From positions 1 to 29,410 of the forward strand of contig CAZGLR010000034.1 of NCBI GenBank assembly GCA_964526635.1: a stretch of 29,410 nucleotides of DNA. The letters run 5' to 3'. A program made the position numbers and the translations under genes. This DNA is from CAZGLR01 sp964526635 (GTDB taxonomy: Bacteria; Zixibacteria; MSB-5A5; GN15; JAAZOE01). A model generated the notes under the pieces. It was not told the DNA's origin and ran no database searches. It was given only the letters and a program-made list of their open reading frames with translations. Shown in pieces: positions 16,926 to 25,531 of the stretch; position 1 is the first letter of the stretch; each line of letters opens with the position of its first letter.

Positions 16926-17606
16926 ATGCTGTCGTTTCTTTATATTCTCGCGGTACTACTTCTGGCAGGGGTTTTCCTGCTACTGCTTTCGCGGACAGTT
17001 CTGCGTATCAGGTATGATGATGGTGATTTTGGTGTCGCCCTGACCACGGTCGGGTGCGGCATTTTTTACGAGTATTCTGCCGGCACGCCGGGTATCCAGC
17101 TTTTCGGGTGGCGTATTCGTATCAAGGTAAGACAAAAAAAGCGGCCGCAACCCGAGTCCCGGAAGAAAGTATCGCCGCCGCCCCCAACAGAAAAGAAGCC
17201 GACCCCGAAAGCCAAAAAGGTCGAAAAAAAGAAACAAAAACGGCGACTGGGTAAACTGCCACTTCGAACCTACGTACAACTTGCTAAGGCCGGGTTGCTT
17301 TTTTTTGCGCGTATGCTGGCCCGGGTGAGAATGGATGATTATCACCTGACGGCTCAACCGGTGGTGGCCAATCCCGCCCTGGCGGGTATGACGTTTGGGT
17401 GGAGTCAGGCGATGAGCGGGATGTTCCCCGGCCTGAGGGAGCATGTGGCATATGATCCAATCTATGTAACCGGCCAGAGTTCATATTCCGGATCACTGCA
17501 GATTTCGATTGCAAACAGGAGTATCGTGTATGTCGTCTACCGCTTCATTCGCGATCTGCCGATAAGCATATTGATAAAACGATTGATTTTAAAGCGAGGT
17601 AACTGA
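16926..17606 (+). CDS. DUF2953-like membrane protein (YtfI-like)
   Basis: 226-residue protein with an N-terminal membrane anchor (LYILAVLLLAGVFLLLL). A Lys/Pro-rich linker follows at about residues 74-108. The C-terminal domain contains DYHLTAQPVVANPALAGM and ends in a hydrophobic-basic stretch. The layout resembles DUF2953 proteins, including Bacillus YtfI, which is encoded just before YtfJ. Here too the next gene is YtfJ-like, and stop and start overlap by one base (TGATG), so the pair is co-translated. Domain similarity is judged by eye. Confidence 0.65.
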   Translation: MLSFLYILAVLLLAGVFLLLLSRTVLRIRYDDGDFGVALTTVGCGIFYEYSAGTPGIQLFGWRIRIKVRQKKRPQPESRKKVSPPPPTEKKPTPKAKKVEKKKQKRRLGKLPLRTYVQLAKAGLLFFARMLARVRMDDYHLTAQPVVANPALAGMTFGWSQAMSGMFPGLREHVAYDPIYVTGQSSYSGSLQISIANRSIVYVVYRFIRDLPISILIKRLILKRGN

Positions 17607-18055
17607 TGGCCAACAGTGTCATGGAAGTTATTACCGGTATTGTCGGGGAACTCAAGCAAATCGCCTCATCCGATGCCATCATCGGTGAAGCCGTTACCGT
17701 GGGCGATCGGACAGTTATCCCCATTGTCAAAGTATCGGTCGGATTCGGCGCCGGCGGCGGCGAGGGATCACAGGAGAAAACCGGCAGCGGATTCGGCGCC
17801 GGTGGGGGCGGCGGTGCGGTTATCGAGCCGGCGGCGTTTATTATAATGGATAAAGATGGTGTCTCCCTGCTGCCGACCAAACCCGGTAAAATCGACAGTA
17901 TTATCGAAGCGATTCCGGGTGTCTTCAACAAGCTCATGAAACTCAAGGACAAATTTGAAAAGTCCGGCAAGGAAGGCAAGAAGGGCAAAGACGGCGAAAG
18001 CGGTGATGAATCGTCGGAGTCAGACGTCTCTCATGACGAGGATATCGAACAATAA
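17606..18055 (+). CDS. GerW/YtfJ family protein
   Basis: 149 residues. The N-terminal half matches the GerW (sporulation protein YtfJ) family: SDAIIGEAVTVGDRTVIPIV followed by KVSVGFGAGGGEG, a second GFGAGGGGG block, then AFIIMDKDGVSLLP. The C-terminal third is Lys/Glu/Ser-rich and probably disordered. In Bacillus YtfJ is tied to spore germination, but homologues occur in many non-sporulating bacteria with unknown role. No other sporulation gene is seen here, so a spore function is not implied. It overlaps the preceding gene by one base. Confidence 0.8.
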   Translation: MANSVMEVITGIVGELKQIASSDAIIGEAVTVGDRTVIPIVKVSVGFGAGGGEGSQEKTGSGFGAGGGGGAVIEPAAFIIMDKDGVSLLPTKPGKIDSIIEAIPGVFNKLMKLKDKFEKSGKEGKKGKDGESGDESSESDVSHDEDIEQ

Positions 18056-18062
18056 TAAATTT

Positions 18063-18086
18063 CGGCAGCCGTTCTACCGGCTGTCG
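18063..18086 (+). other. Hairpin between gerW-like and smr-like genes
   Basis: A 9-bp stem with one G-U pair (CGGCAGCCG / CGGCTGTCG) and a 6-base loop, 8 bases after the gerW-like stop. The downstream bases are not T-rich, so it is a poor terminator. An mRNA-stabilising or attenuating hairpin is possible. Confidence 0.35.
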
Positions 18087-18103
18087 CATTCTTGCGACCT
18101 GTC

Positions 18104-18412
18104 ATGACTGATTCCGAGAGACCGTTTGAGATGCCGATCGACGGCACTCTTGATTTGCATCTGTTCGCGCCGCGCGATGTGAAAAACGTCGTCCTCGACT
18201 ATATCGACGCCTGCCTTGAGCGGCGTATCTATCACGTGAGAATTGTCCACGGCAAAGGGATCGGGGTCCAGCGGGAAATTGTCCGTTCACTTCTGGAAAA
18301 ACATCCGGCGGTAGCCGACTACCGCAGCGAGGGCGGGTCCGGTGGCGGCTGGGGGGCGACCGTCGTGGACCTCAAGGCACAGGATCACTCCTCTGACAAT
18401 TCCAAAGGGTAG
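18104..18412 (+). CDS. Small Smr-domain protein
   Basis: Smr (small MutS-related) domain of about 100 residues. It has TLDLHLFAPRDVKNVV with the LDxH motif, then VRIVHGKGIGVQ with the HGxG motif, and the C-terminal GGWGATVVDL strand. Stand-alone Smr proteins act as nucleases or RNA/DNA-binding factors in several bacteria. The ATG at 18104 is used because an in-frame TTG at 18092 adds only MRPV; no good ribosome site is seen for either. No MutS2 ATPase part is attached, so this is not MutS2. Confidence 0.85.
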   Translation: MTDSERPFEMPIDGTLDLHLFAPRDVKNVVLDYIDACLERRIYHVRIVHGKGIGVQREIVRSLLEKHPAVADYRSEGGSGGGWGATVVDLKAQDHSSDNSKG

Positions 18413-18464
18413 TTTCTGCTGTGGAATAATGAGTGGGTATTCTCAGGCAGCACTGTTCTCTTTA

Positions 18465-18983
18465 CTAAAAGCGAAACACGATCTGCACCATATGAAGGCT
18501 GGCCAACCGCCCATCAGGACCGAGGGCCGTTGATGAAAACACCCGAGCTCCCACCTGCTGCTGCGTTTCGATCATCCCGCCGACAGCCGCTCCGACAACT
18601 GCCCCGAGAAGTCCCAGCGGTACGGCATCGTCAAAATGCTCGAGCAATCCCTTATTTTTGTCATCGCCGAACAGATAGAAGGCATAACTGGTAAGAAATA
18701 ATGCTCCGCCACCGATAGCCATGCCGTCGACAAAATGGTCCCGGGCAAGGTAGGCGTCAGTGATTTCATTTTTCATCACCGCCCTGAGATTTCCGGTTTT
18801 TTCTTTCAGCAGAATCGCATCGTCTTTGTCCCTGAGCCATTTGCCTTTATAGATCGAACCATCTTCGTGGTGCACGTAAAAGATCTTCCCAATCCTGGTC
18901 TCGTCGGCATGCAGATATCCCGGCAGATGCAGACACACGATTAGTAAGATTACAACGGCTGCACATGCTTTAAGTGTGCCCAT
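18465..18983 (-). CDS. Exported small protein with glycine-rich membrane segment
   Basis: 172 residues from the ATG at 18983, which follows GGGAGG; a longer in-frame extension lacks support. A signal peptide (CAAVVILLIVCLHLPGYLHA) leads into a small domain reading IFYVHHEDGSIYKGKW, perhaps a short beta sheet. A hydrophobic glycine-rich region follows (MAIGGGALFLTSYAFYLF, then GLLGAVVGAAVGGMI), of the type seen in envelope proteins with glycine-zipper segments. No named family recognised. It is monocistronic, with its own near-consensus promoter directly upstream. Confidence 0.75.
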   Translation of the reverse strand: MGTLKACAAVVILLIVCLHLPGYLHADETRIGKIFYVHHEDGSIYKGKWLRDKDDAILLKEKTGNLRAVMKNEITDAYLARDHFVDGMAIGGGALFLTSYAFYLFGDDKNKGLLEHFDDAVPLGLLGAVVGAAVGGMIETQQQVGARVFSSTALGPDGRLASLHMVQIVFRF

Positions 18984-19008
18984 TTTTTCCTCCCGGTTTG
19001 TTATGATC

Positions 19009-19037
19009 ATTATACCGAATGTATGGCGATTTATCAA
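19009..19037 (-). promoter_or_regulatory. Near-consensus sigma70 promoter (leftward)
   Basis: Read on the minus strand: TTGATA (19037-19032), 17 bp, TATAAT (19014-19009). The -10 is perfect and the -35 nearly so. The predicted start is near 19002, giving a leader of about 19 nt that carries GGGAGG before the ATG at 18983. Confidence 0.75.
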
Positions 19038-19058
19038 ATGGGACAATTACATATAGAA

Positions 19059-19087
19059 GCGGCCATCTTTACAAGAAAGACGGCCGC
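19059..19087 (-). terminator. Hairpin after the subtilase gene, likely terminator
   Basis: Two stacked stems, GCGGCC/GGCCGC and TCTTT/AAAGA, separated by one mismatch, with a 5-base loop. It lies 27 bases beyond the stop codon of the leftward protease gene. The following minus-strand bases are only moderately T-rich (TTCTATAT), so termination strength is uncertain. Confidence 0.5.
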
Positions 19088-19114
19088 GTGAATCATATAT
19101 CCAATCTAAGAATG

Positions 19115-22090
19115 CTATTTCAGCATTATCATTTTGCGGGTGATAGCGTCATTGTCGAAGCGCACCCGATATAAATAGATGCCGCTGGCGACCGGCTTGC
19201 CATTGTCGTCGGTACCGTCCCAGATAACCTGCTGTTCACCGGCCGGAAGGCGATTGTCGTGCACAACAGCAACCCGCTGACCGACGATATTAAAGACTTC
19301 GACGCTGACATCCCCGGCCCGGGGGAGACTGAAAGCGATGGTGGTCGATGGATTAAACGGGTTCGGATAGTTCTGGTAAACCATAAGTTGACGCGGCAGC
19401 GGCGAGTCATCGAAATCATCATCGGTATCGGTCAACACCGCATACCGTGCTTCAGCCTGGGTGGCATTGGCCAGAAAATCGAGCCAGTCGGGACCGCCGA
19501 CGATAGCAAAGGCAGCCGTATCGGTTTCGCCCGGGGCGAGTGAAAATGGCCCGGTTGTTACCGTGTGGGCGACTTCGCCCAGATCGGAAGTTTGCGCATA
19601 ATTGTCGAACAATCCCAATGATTTGTTTTGTTCAGAAAAGCGGCCATCCCAGATTTCGGAGAAGAAATCATAAACACGGTAATTGACCATGCCCTCATCG
19701 TTTACAATTTTCACCCCACGGAATGATTGCGAATCGGCGCCATTTTCATAAAAGATGTATCCGAGATCATCGCCGGGCACATAATCACCGAGATTCAGCG
19801 ATGAAGTCGTCGTGGCGTTGAGCGGAATATCCCAATCCATAAACAGCCCTACCCGCAGATCACTGATTGTGGAATCTGATCGGTTGGTGATGATATACTC
19901 GACGATAATGTAATCATCATCAGGCGGATTGGCCCAGGCGAAGGTATTCTGGCGGACCTCCACGCCGATCGGGCTTTCGGCCCGGCTGTCGTCGAATAGG
20001 CATGTCGTGGCCTGATCAACAAAGGGAATCGCGATTTCGGTAATTGAACCACCCGGCAGGACTTTGAAATCGTTATCCGGTTCCACAATGAAGTTCTGGG
20101 CGCAATCGGAAATATGCTCGGCGGCGGTGCCGATCATCAGTGCTCCCTCGTACAGCGTATTGAATGTCTCCGGGGCCAGCTTGAAGCCATCGAAGCCATA
20201 GGGGATAAACGAACCCGTCAGGGCATTGCTGGTGGTTGTGCCATGGAATCCGAAAGCGCCATAGTTTGAAATAGTCATCGAGACGTTGTTGATATCAAGA
20301 TTGAAATAGGACCGTACTCCGGGACTGCCGACGAAGAAATTCAGGCGTTTGACATACTGCTGAGTGGTGTTTTCAAAGACAGTCATATCCAGCGAATAAA
20401 ACTGCCCGGTGGTGAGGGCATCGGAAAAAATAAGATCGAGGGTTGGTGTCCCCGTTACGATTGCGCCATTTGTAATATCGCCGAAGGTAATCTGAGTTGT
20501 GCCAAGCGACACGCCGGCGTCAGGATTGGAGAATTCGACATAGACATCAGAGGCCAGCGGCCCGATATTTTTTATCTCGAGCGTGAGATTAAGCGTATCG
20601 CCGGGATATATGTCGCCATAGGCCAGATTTTCCACCTGTAGATTCGGTGTTGAAATAGGTGAAACAAGATCAAGGGCGGCAATGATGTCGATCATGCCCC
20701 AGCCATAGAGAATATCCGGTCCGGGTTCACCGAGGTCGATAGCCGAGTTCAGCAGAGCATTTTTTATTTCATCGACGGTCGCATCGGGATTCTTCTGGCG
20801 CAAGATCGCCACAGCACCCGCAACATGCGGCGCCGCCATGGAGGTGCCATATCGGTTAGCGTAGGTGCCACCCGGCAGGGCCGATCGAATGGTATATCCC
20901 GGCGCGCTGACATTGGGCTTGATCGAAACACTGTCGCAATCCGAGGGTCCCCGCGATGATCCGAATGATCCTGACCACAGGGTTGAATCATCGACCCGCA
21001 GGTTGCCGACCGCAAAACTGGTCAGGGAATCATCGGCGCGGTTGGCGGGATTGCGGATACTCAAAGTATCGCGTTCATTGCCGGCGGCAAAGATATTGAC
21101 AATACCCAGGGCTTCCAGATTATCGATAGCCTCCCAGAAAATATCGCTGCAACCGATTCCGGGTACACCCCAACTGTGATTGATGACATCGGGAAGATCG
21201 GTTACTGTATTCGGATCGCCATCGGGATCAGCCGCCCACTGGAAGGCCTCGAAAATCGATGATCCGGGAACGTCGATGGCTACGGCTGCAATCCAGTCGG
21301 CGCCCGGGGCGACGCCGATAGTATCGCCGGTGGCATCGTCGTGACCGACGATAATACCCATTGTATGGGTGCCATGTTCATTCGATGGCGTATTGGCGAA
21401 CGCGTGCGGCACTGTGCTGCTGTCAACGGGCGAGAACCAGCACTGTTGCCACGGATAGCCCTTGTTACCGCGATAGTTATCATCGAGGGCCGGATGGAGG
21501 GCATCGACGCCTGAATCGAAGTTGCAGACCAGCCGCCCGGAACCATCGTACCCCAGCGCCCAGGCCGAATCAGCGTTAACCATAGCGAGATTCGGTTCCA
21601 CTCCGACCAGTGCTTTGGTGTTGCTGCTTGATTTTACGCTCGGTAGCGGCGGGCTCGAGATTTCGGGGTAGAGATGAATATCATCGATCTGCGGCATCGC
21701 CGCCAGTTGATCGATTGCATCCGCGCGGACGTCAGCCTCGATAATATTGGTCACCCAGAAAGATTTCACGTTTTGTGCCCGGCCGGATGCTGTCATATCG
21801 CTTAATAGAGTATTGATCTCGGCCTGAGAATATGCCGCAAGTGTTTTTAGTTGTTCGATACCGATGCGATGACGATCAGAACGCAGCCGGTACTCGGATA
21901 CCAGATTGGCTTTGAAGGCGGCGGCATTATGATCTGAGCGGGGACGAATGACAACTCTGACGAAATCATCACCTGAAGATTTTGTAAGGTGATCAGCCAG
22001 TTGTTCCGTGACGACACCCGCAAAGACTTGAGGGATAGTGACGATAACCAGGATAGTGACAATCGCAAATACCTGTTTATAGCGTGACAT
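19115..22090 (-). CDS. Secreted subtilisin-like (S8) serine protease with C-terminal sorting domain
   Basis: 991-residue exported protease. A signal peptide (FAIVTILVIVTIPQVFA) and an inhibitor-I9-like propeptide (to about residue 145) precede the S8 domain. The triad is Asp192 (NFDSGVDALHP), His239 (NEHGTHTMG) and Ser417 (YGTSMAAPHVAGA), with the oxyanion Asn338 in FAAGNE. Beta-sandwich regions follow, including a CARDB-like stretch near 490-590 (PNLQVENLAYGDIYPGDTL). The last 85 residues hold YQNYPNPFNPSTTI, then a FlgD-Ig/type-IX-like ending (SGIYLYRVRF to KMIMLK). The start ATG (22090) follows GGGAG; an earlier in-frame codon at 22117 is disfavoured. Such tails mark export to the surface in FCB-group bacteria. 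Substrate unknown. Confidence 0.93.
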   Translation of the reverse strand: MSRYKQVFAIVTILVIVTIPQVFAGVVTEQLADHLTKSSGDDFVRVVIRPRSDHNAAAFKANLVSEYRLRSDRHRIGIEQLKTLAAYSQAEINTLLSDMTASGRAQNVKSFWVTNIIEADVRADAIDQLAAMPQIDDIHLYPEISSPPLPSVKSSSNTKALVGVEPNLAMVNADSAWALGYDGSGRLVCNFDSGVDALHPALDDNYRGNKGYPWQQCWFSPVDSSTVPHAFANTPSNEHGTHTMGIIVGHDDATGDTIGVAPGADWIAAVAIDVPGSSIFEAFQWAADPDGDPNTVTDLPDVINHSWGVPGIGCSDIFWEAIDNLEALGIVNIFAAGNERDTLSIRNPANRADDSLTSFAVGNLRVDDSTLWSGSFGSSRGPSDCDSVSIKPNVSAPGYTIRSALPGGTYANRYGTSMAAPHVAGAVAILRQKNPDATVDEIKNALLNSAIDLGEPGPDILYGWGMIDIIAALDLVSPISTPNLQVENLAYGDIYPGDTLNLTLEIKNIGPLASDVYVEFSNPDAGVSLGTTQITFGDITNGAIVTGTPTLDLIFSDALTTGQFYSLDMTVFENTTQQYVKRLNFFVGSPGVRSYFNLDINNVSMTISNYGAFGFHGTTTSNALTGSFIPYGFDGFKLAPETFNTLYEGALMIGTAAEHISDCAQNFIVEPDNDFKVLPGGSITEIAIPFVDQATTCLFDDSRAESPIGVEVRQNTFAWANPPDDDYIIVEYIITNRSDSTISDLRVGLFMDWDIPLNATTTSSLNLGDYVPGDDLGYIFYENGADSQSFRGVKIVNDEGMVNYRVYDFFSEIWDGRFSEQNKSLGLFDNYAQTSDLGEVAHTVTTGPFSLAPGETDTAAFAIVGGPDWLDFLANATQAEARYAVLTDTDDDFDDSPLPRQLMVYQNYPNPFNPSTTIAFSLPRAGDVSVEVFNIVGQRVAVVHDNRLPAGEQQVIWDGTDDNGKPVASGIYLYRVRFDNDAITRKMIMLK

Positions 22091-22419
22091 ATGATCTCCC
22101 AAATAAGTAACCGGCACTATCGACGGGCCAATTATATGACCTGCCCCCGGTAAGTGATTGTTTCAACCATTTCGGGCCCGATATGTGGTTTTTGCAGGTG
22201 CCGTCGGCCGGACCCGGTGCCAGAATTTATCTTACTACATGACGAACCGCGTCTAAGTTTGCGCCAATGAAATTGGCAGAGCGCATCTTAGAAATAACAA
22301 AATGTTTGCCCGGAGGCAATTAAATTGACCGCAAACTCAGGTGGTTATAGCCATTTTTACTGCCGATTGGAAGAACATTTTTGTATTATAACATTCATTA
22401 ATATTATCGTGGACCGGAT
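22091..22419. other. Divergent intergenic region between protease and mntP
   Basis: 329 bp without a gene. For the leftward protease a TATAAT lies on the minus strand (22136-22131) but has no good -35 at 16-18 bp. On the mntP side are two inverted repeats (22252-22292 and 22304-22336) and then an AT-rich stretch at 22380-22408 that could hold a promoter. No complete known riboswitch consensus was recognised. Confidence 0.6.
22252..22292 (+). promoter_or_regulatory. Imperfect hairpin in the mntP upstream region
   Basis: Outer arms TCTAAG / CTTAGA enclose an inner perfect hairpin GCCAAT-GAA-ATTGGC, with GCGC on both sides as possible extra pairing. A second stem, GTTTGC (22304-22309) with GCAAAC (22331-22336), follows. 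mntP genes elsewhere are controlled by MntR and by the yybP-ykoY manganese riboswitch; here only the folded appearance is seen, not that consensus. Confidence 0.35.
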
Positions 22420-22986
22420 ATGAGTTTACTGGATATTCTGGCGATCGCCGTCGGGTTGGCGATGGATGCGTTCACTGTGGCGATGGCGGTCGGTCTGCAT
22501 CTGTCAAAGAATGATCGGATTGGTCCCAGGCAGTATTTTCGCCTGGGGTTTCATTTCGGGTTATTTCAGTTCCTGATGCCGATTATCGGCTGGCTGGCCG
22601 GTAGCACAGTCGCCGATTATATCCATCAATACGCCCACTGGGCGGCACTTATTCTCTTGTCGTACATCGGGATAAAGTTGATTGTCGATAGTCGTGGAGA
22701 GGAATCATATTCATTAAAAGACCCGACCCGTGGCTATTCGCTGGTTGTGCTATCTACAGCGACATCAATCGATGCACTGGCCACCGGCTTGTCGCTGGCG
22801 TTCCTGGGAACGGGAATAATTTATCCGTCGATTTACATCGGTATTGTTGCCGGGTTATTCACTCTGGTCGGTTTGTATATCGGCGGGCGCATTGGTTTGC
22901 GCTGGCGGTCTCGCCTTGCCTGGCTGGGGGGACTGATTCTTATAGGTATTGGTCTCAAAATCGTTATTGAACGCTATCTATTGTAG
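22420..22986 (+). CDS. mntP: Manganese efflux pump MntP
   Basis: 188-residue inner-membrane protein of the MntP (DUF204) family, which exports Mn2+. Six hydrophobic segments are visible, arranged as two related halves. Each half has the conserved Asp motif in a membrane helix: GLAMDAFTVAMAVGL near residue 16 and TSIDALATGLSLAF near 114. The length is usual. It stands alone; the folded upstream region suggests regulated expression, but the sensor is not identified. Confidence 0.93.
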   Translation: MSLLDILAIAVGLAMDAFTVAMAVGLHLSKNDRIGPRQYFRLGFHFGLFQFLMPIIGWLAGSTVADYIHQYAHWAALILLSYIGIKLIVDSRGEESYSLKDPTRGYSLVVLSTATSIDALATGLSLAFLGTGIIYPSIYIGIVAGLFTLVGLYIGGRIGLRWRSRLAWLGGLILIGIGLKIVIERYLL

Positions 22987-23182
22987 TATGTATGCTGTGA
23001 TTGTGCGCTTATAAAGACCCTTTTTGGCAACCTAATTCCATCTGAACCGTCGAATATATATGCCCGGTCGTCTGAGAATTTCATACCACCGGTACCTGTG
23101 CGAAACAAGCACATCGATTTTTCGTAAAGAATGACTGGCAGGGCAATAGGCAAATTATCACGCCAGATAGATGGAGTAGCTG

Positions 23183-24277
23183 ATGATCAAGAAAATAACG
23201 GTCGGTTTTATTCTGGTGGTGATCGTGGCAGCGGTCATTTTTTTCGCCACGAAAGGATCGGCCTCAAAGGAAAGTGACTACAAGACACTTGCCGCCGAAC
23301 GCGGATCGATTATTGACAAAGCCCTTGCGGTCGGGACAATCGTACCCCGCCATGAAATCGCAGTCAAATCCAAAATTTCCGGAATCGTCAAAAAGATTCA
23401 TGTCGAAATCGGCGATCCGGTTGAAATCGGCGATCCGCTGATCGATATCGCCCCCGATCCCACTCCACTCGAATACGCCCAGACAAAGCGAGACCTGGAA
23501 ATAAGCGAAGTGACGTTTGAAAACGCCGAGCGCGACCTGGAACGGGTCAAGACTCTCCTCGAGAAGAATCTCATTTCCGATCAGGAATACGAAAACACCA
23601 AGGCCAAGTACGACGAGTCCAAGTTGCGGCTAAGTCTGGCCCAGGAACGCCTTGAATTGATCGAAAGCGGACAGGCCACGATCGCCAATCGCATTGTCGA
23701 AAATGTCGTCAAATCATCGGTCAACGGCAAAGTCCTGACCCGTAATGTCAATGTCGGCGATCCGGTAGTTCCGCTGACCAGCTATCAGGCCGGAACGGAA
23801 GTAATGACCCTGGCCAATATGGATGATCTCATTTTCAAGGGGCGGGTCGATGAAATCGACGTCGGTAAACTATCCATTGGCATGCCGGTGGAAATTAAAG
23901 TCGGGGCGCTCCCTAAATCCGAAGTGACCGGCAAGTTGATGAAAATCTCACCCAAGGCCCGTCAGGAAGATGGCTCCACTGTTTTTGATGTCGAGATTGA
24001 ACTTGATGAATACGACGGCGGTTTGTTGCGCGCCGGGTATTCGGCCAACGCCGATATCATTATCACCAAAAAGGAAGATATTCTGCTGATTCCCGAACGA
24101 TTGATCGAATTCGTCAATGATACCTCATATGTCGAATTGCAGGATTCGATAGGGGTGATAACCAAAATTCCGGTTGAAACCGGTCTTTCCGATGGCATCA
24201 ATATTGAGGTGACCGATGGTCTCGAAGAGGGGGGTATGCTGGTTGAACGTCCGCCCAAAGAAATAACCGGAGAGTAG
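23183..24277 (+). CDS. MacA/HlyD-type periplasmic adaptor subunit
   Basis: Membrane-fusion protein of an ABC efflux pump, 364 residues. An N-terminal anchor (KITVGFILVVIVAAVIFFA) is not followed by a lipobox. A split biotinyl-lipoyl-like domain comes next (VKSKISGIVKKIHVEIGD, and VVKSSVNGKVLTRNVNVGD). Between its halves is a coiled-coil hairpin at about residues 97-168 (TKRDLEISEVTFENAERDLE onward). Beta-barrel strands and a membrane-proximal domain end the protein. Its ATG follows GGAG. The permease gene begins 7 bases after the stop. It probably bridges the inner-membrane permeases to a TolC-like channel, which is not in this window. Confidence 0.9.
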   Translation: MIKKITVGFILVVIVAAVIFFATKGSASKESDYKTLAAERGSIIDKALAVGTIVPRHEIAVKSKISGIVKKIHVEIGDPVEIGDPLIDIAPDPTPLEYAQTKRDLEISEVTFENAERDLERVKTLLEKNLISDQEYENTKAKYDESKLRLSLAQERLELIESGQATIANRIVENVVKSSVNGKVLTRNVNVGDPVVPLTSYQAGTEVMTLANMDDLIFKGRVDEIDVGKLSIGMPVEIKVGALPKSEVTGKLMKISPKARQEDGSTVFDVEIELDEYDGGLLRAGYSANADIIITKKEDILLIPERLIEFVNDTSYVELQDSIGVITKIPVETGLSDGINIEVTDGLEEGGMLVERPPKEITGE

Positions 24278-24284
24278 AGAGAAG

Positions 24285-25520
24285 ATGCTTCCCCTCCAAT
24301 CGGTAAAACAATTTCTCCGGGATATTCGTCACCAGAAGCTGCGGACGCTGTTGACGATGTTTGGCATCCTCTGGGGCACAGTTTCGATTATTCTGCTGAT
24401 GGCGTTCGGCACCGGATTGCATCAATATCAGATCAAACGGTTCCGTGGTCTGGGCGATAATATCGCTATTGTCTGGCCGGGTTTGACTTCAAAACCGTGG
24501 CAGGGCCTCCCCCGGGGCCGACAGATACGACCCACTGAGGAAGATATCATTAATATCCGGAAGACTGTCCCGGCGATTAGCCGTATTTCTCCCGAGTTTA
24601 CCGGGTATAACATCCGCCTGAAATCGAATCGCGAGAATCTGGTGACCCGTATCAGCGGTGTCTGGCCGCAGTTTACCGAGATGCGCAATCTCATTCCGCA
24701 AACAGGCGGCCGCTTTATCAATGATATGGATATGGATAAAAAACGCCGGGTGATTTTTCTCGGGACCGAACTCGGCGAAAAGCTCTTTCCCGGCGAAGAT
24801 CCGGTCGGGCAGACACTGCAGGTGCGCGGGGTGCCGTTTGTGGTTGTAGGTGTGATGAAGGCCAAGGATCAGAACTCGTCATATGGCGGCCGTGACACCC
24901 GCCAGGCCTGGATACCGTTGTCGACTTTCAAGAGCATGTTCAGCCGGCGGTATCCCAGCAATACTGTTTTGCAAAGCGCCGATGGCTACACTATGGGTCA
25001 GGCGCTGGGTGGTGTATATCGCTACATGGCGGCCAAATACAGCTTCGATCCCGACGACAGCGAAGCGCTGTCGGTATGGGACACGACCGAAGGCTTCAAA
25101 TTCTTCAATGAATTCTTCGGGGCCTTTCGGCTCTTTCTGGTTATTATCGGCTGCTTCACACTCATCACCGGCGGTATCGGGGTAACCAATATCATGAATG
25201 TCGTGCTCGAGGAACGCACCAAGGAGATCGGAATCAAAATGGCCCTTGGGGCCAAAAAGGGCGTGATAATGACGCAGTTTCTGTTTGAGACGATTCTATT
25301 GACCGGCCTGGGCGGAACACTCGGGTTTCTGATTGCCTGGGGGATTGTCAAAGCGGTTCCCCTTCTGGGATTATCCGAACACCTTGGTGTGCCCACGATT
25401 GATATGAAATCATCGATTGCCGCCGTGATCCTGCTGGGGACAGTCGCATTTCTGGCCGGGATATTCCCGGCGCGCCGTGCCGCTACCCTTGAACCGGTCA
25501 AGGCGCTGAAACTGTTTTAG
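24285..25520 (+). CDS. MacB/FtsX-type ABC transporter permease (first)
   Basis: 411-residue permease of the MacB-PCD plus FtsX layout. One N-terminal membrane helix (LLTMFGILWGTVSIILLMAF) is followed by a periplasmic core of about 230 residues, and then three C-terminal helices from residue 285 or so (FLVIIGCFTLITGGIGVTNI onward). The conserved cytosolic loop EERTKEIGIKMALGAKK, which contacts the ATPase, follows the second helix. The end, FPARRAATLEPVKALK, is typical. It has no fused ATPase, unlike E. coli MacB. The following paralogous gene probably supplies the second half of a heterodimer. Confidence 0.9.
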   Translation: MLPLQSVKQFLRDIRHQKLRTLLTMFGILWGTVSIILLMAFGTGLHQYQIKRFRGLGDNIAIVWPGLTSKPWQGLPRGRQIRPTEEDIINIRKTVPAISRISPEFTGYNIRLKSNRENLVTRISGVWPQFTEMRNLIPQTGGRFINDMDMDKKRRVIFLGTELGEKLFPGEDPVGQTLQVRGVPFVVVGVMKAKDQNSSYGGRDTRQAWIPLSTFKSMFSRRYPSNTVLQSADGYTMGQALGGVYRYMAAKYSFDPDDSEALSVWDTTEGFKFFNEFFGAFRLFLVIIGCFTLITGGIGVTNIMNVVLEERTKEIGIKMALGAKKGVIMTQFLFETILLTGLGGTLGFLIAWGIVKAVPLLGLSEHLGVPTIDMKSSIAAVILLGTVAFLAGIFPARRAATLEPVKALKLF

Positions 25521-25531
25521 CGGGTTGAACA

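Noticed and set aside
22140..22420. yybP-ykoY manganese riboswitch before mntP
   Set aside because: The conserved loop sequences could not be recognised by eye, so only inverted repeats are reported.
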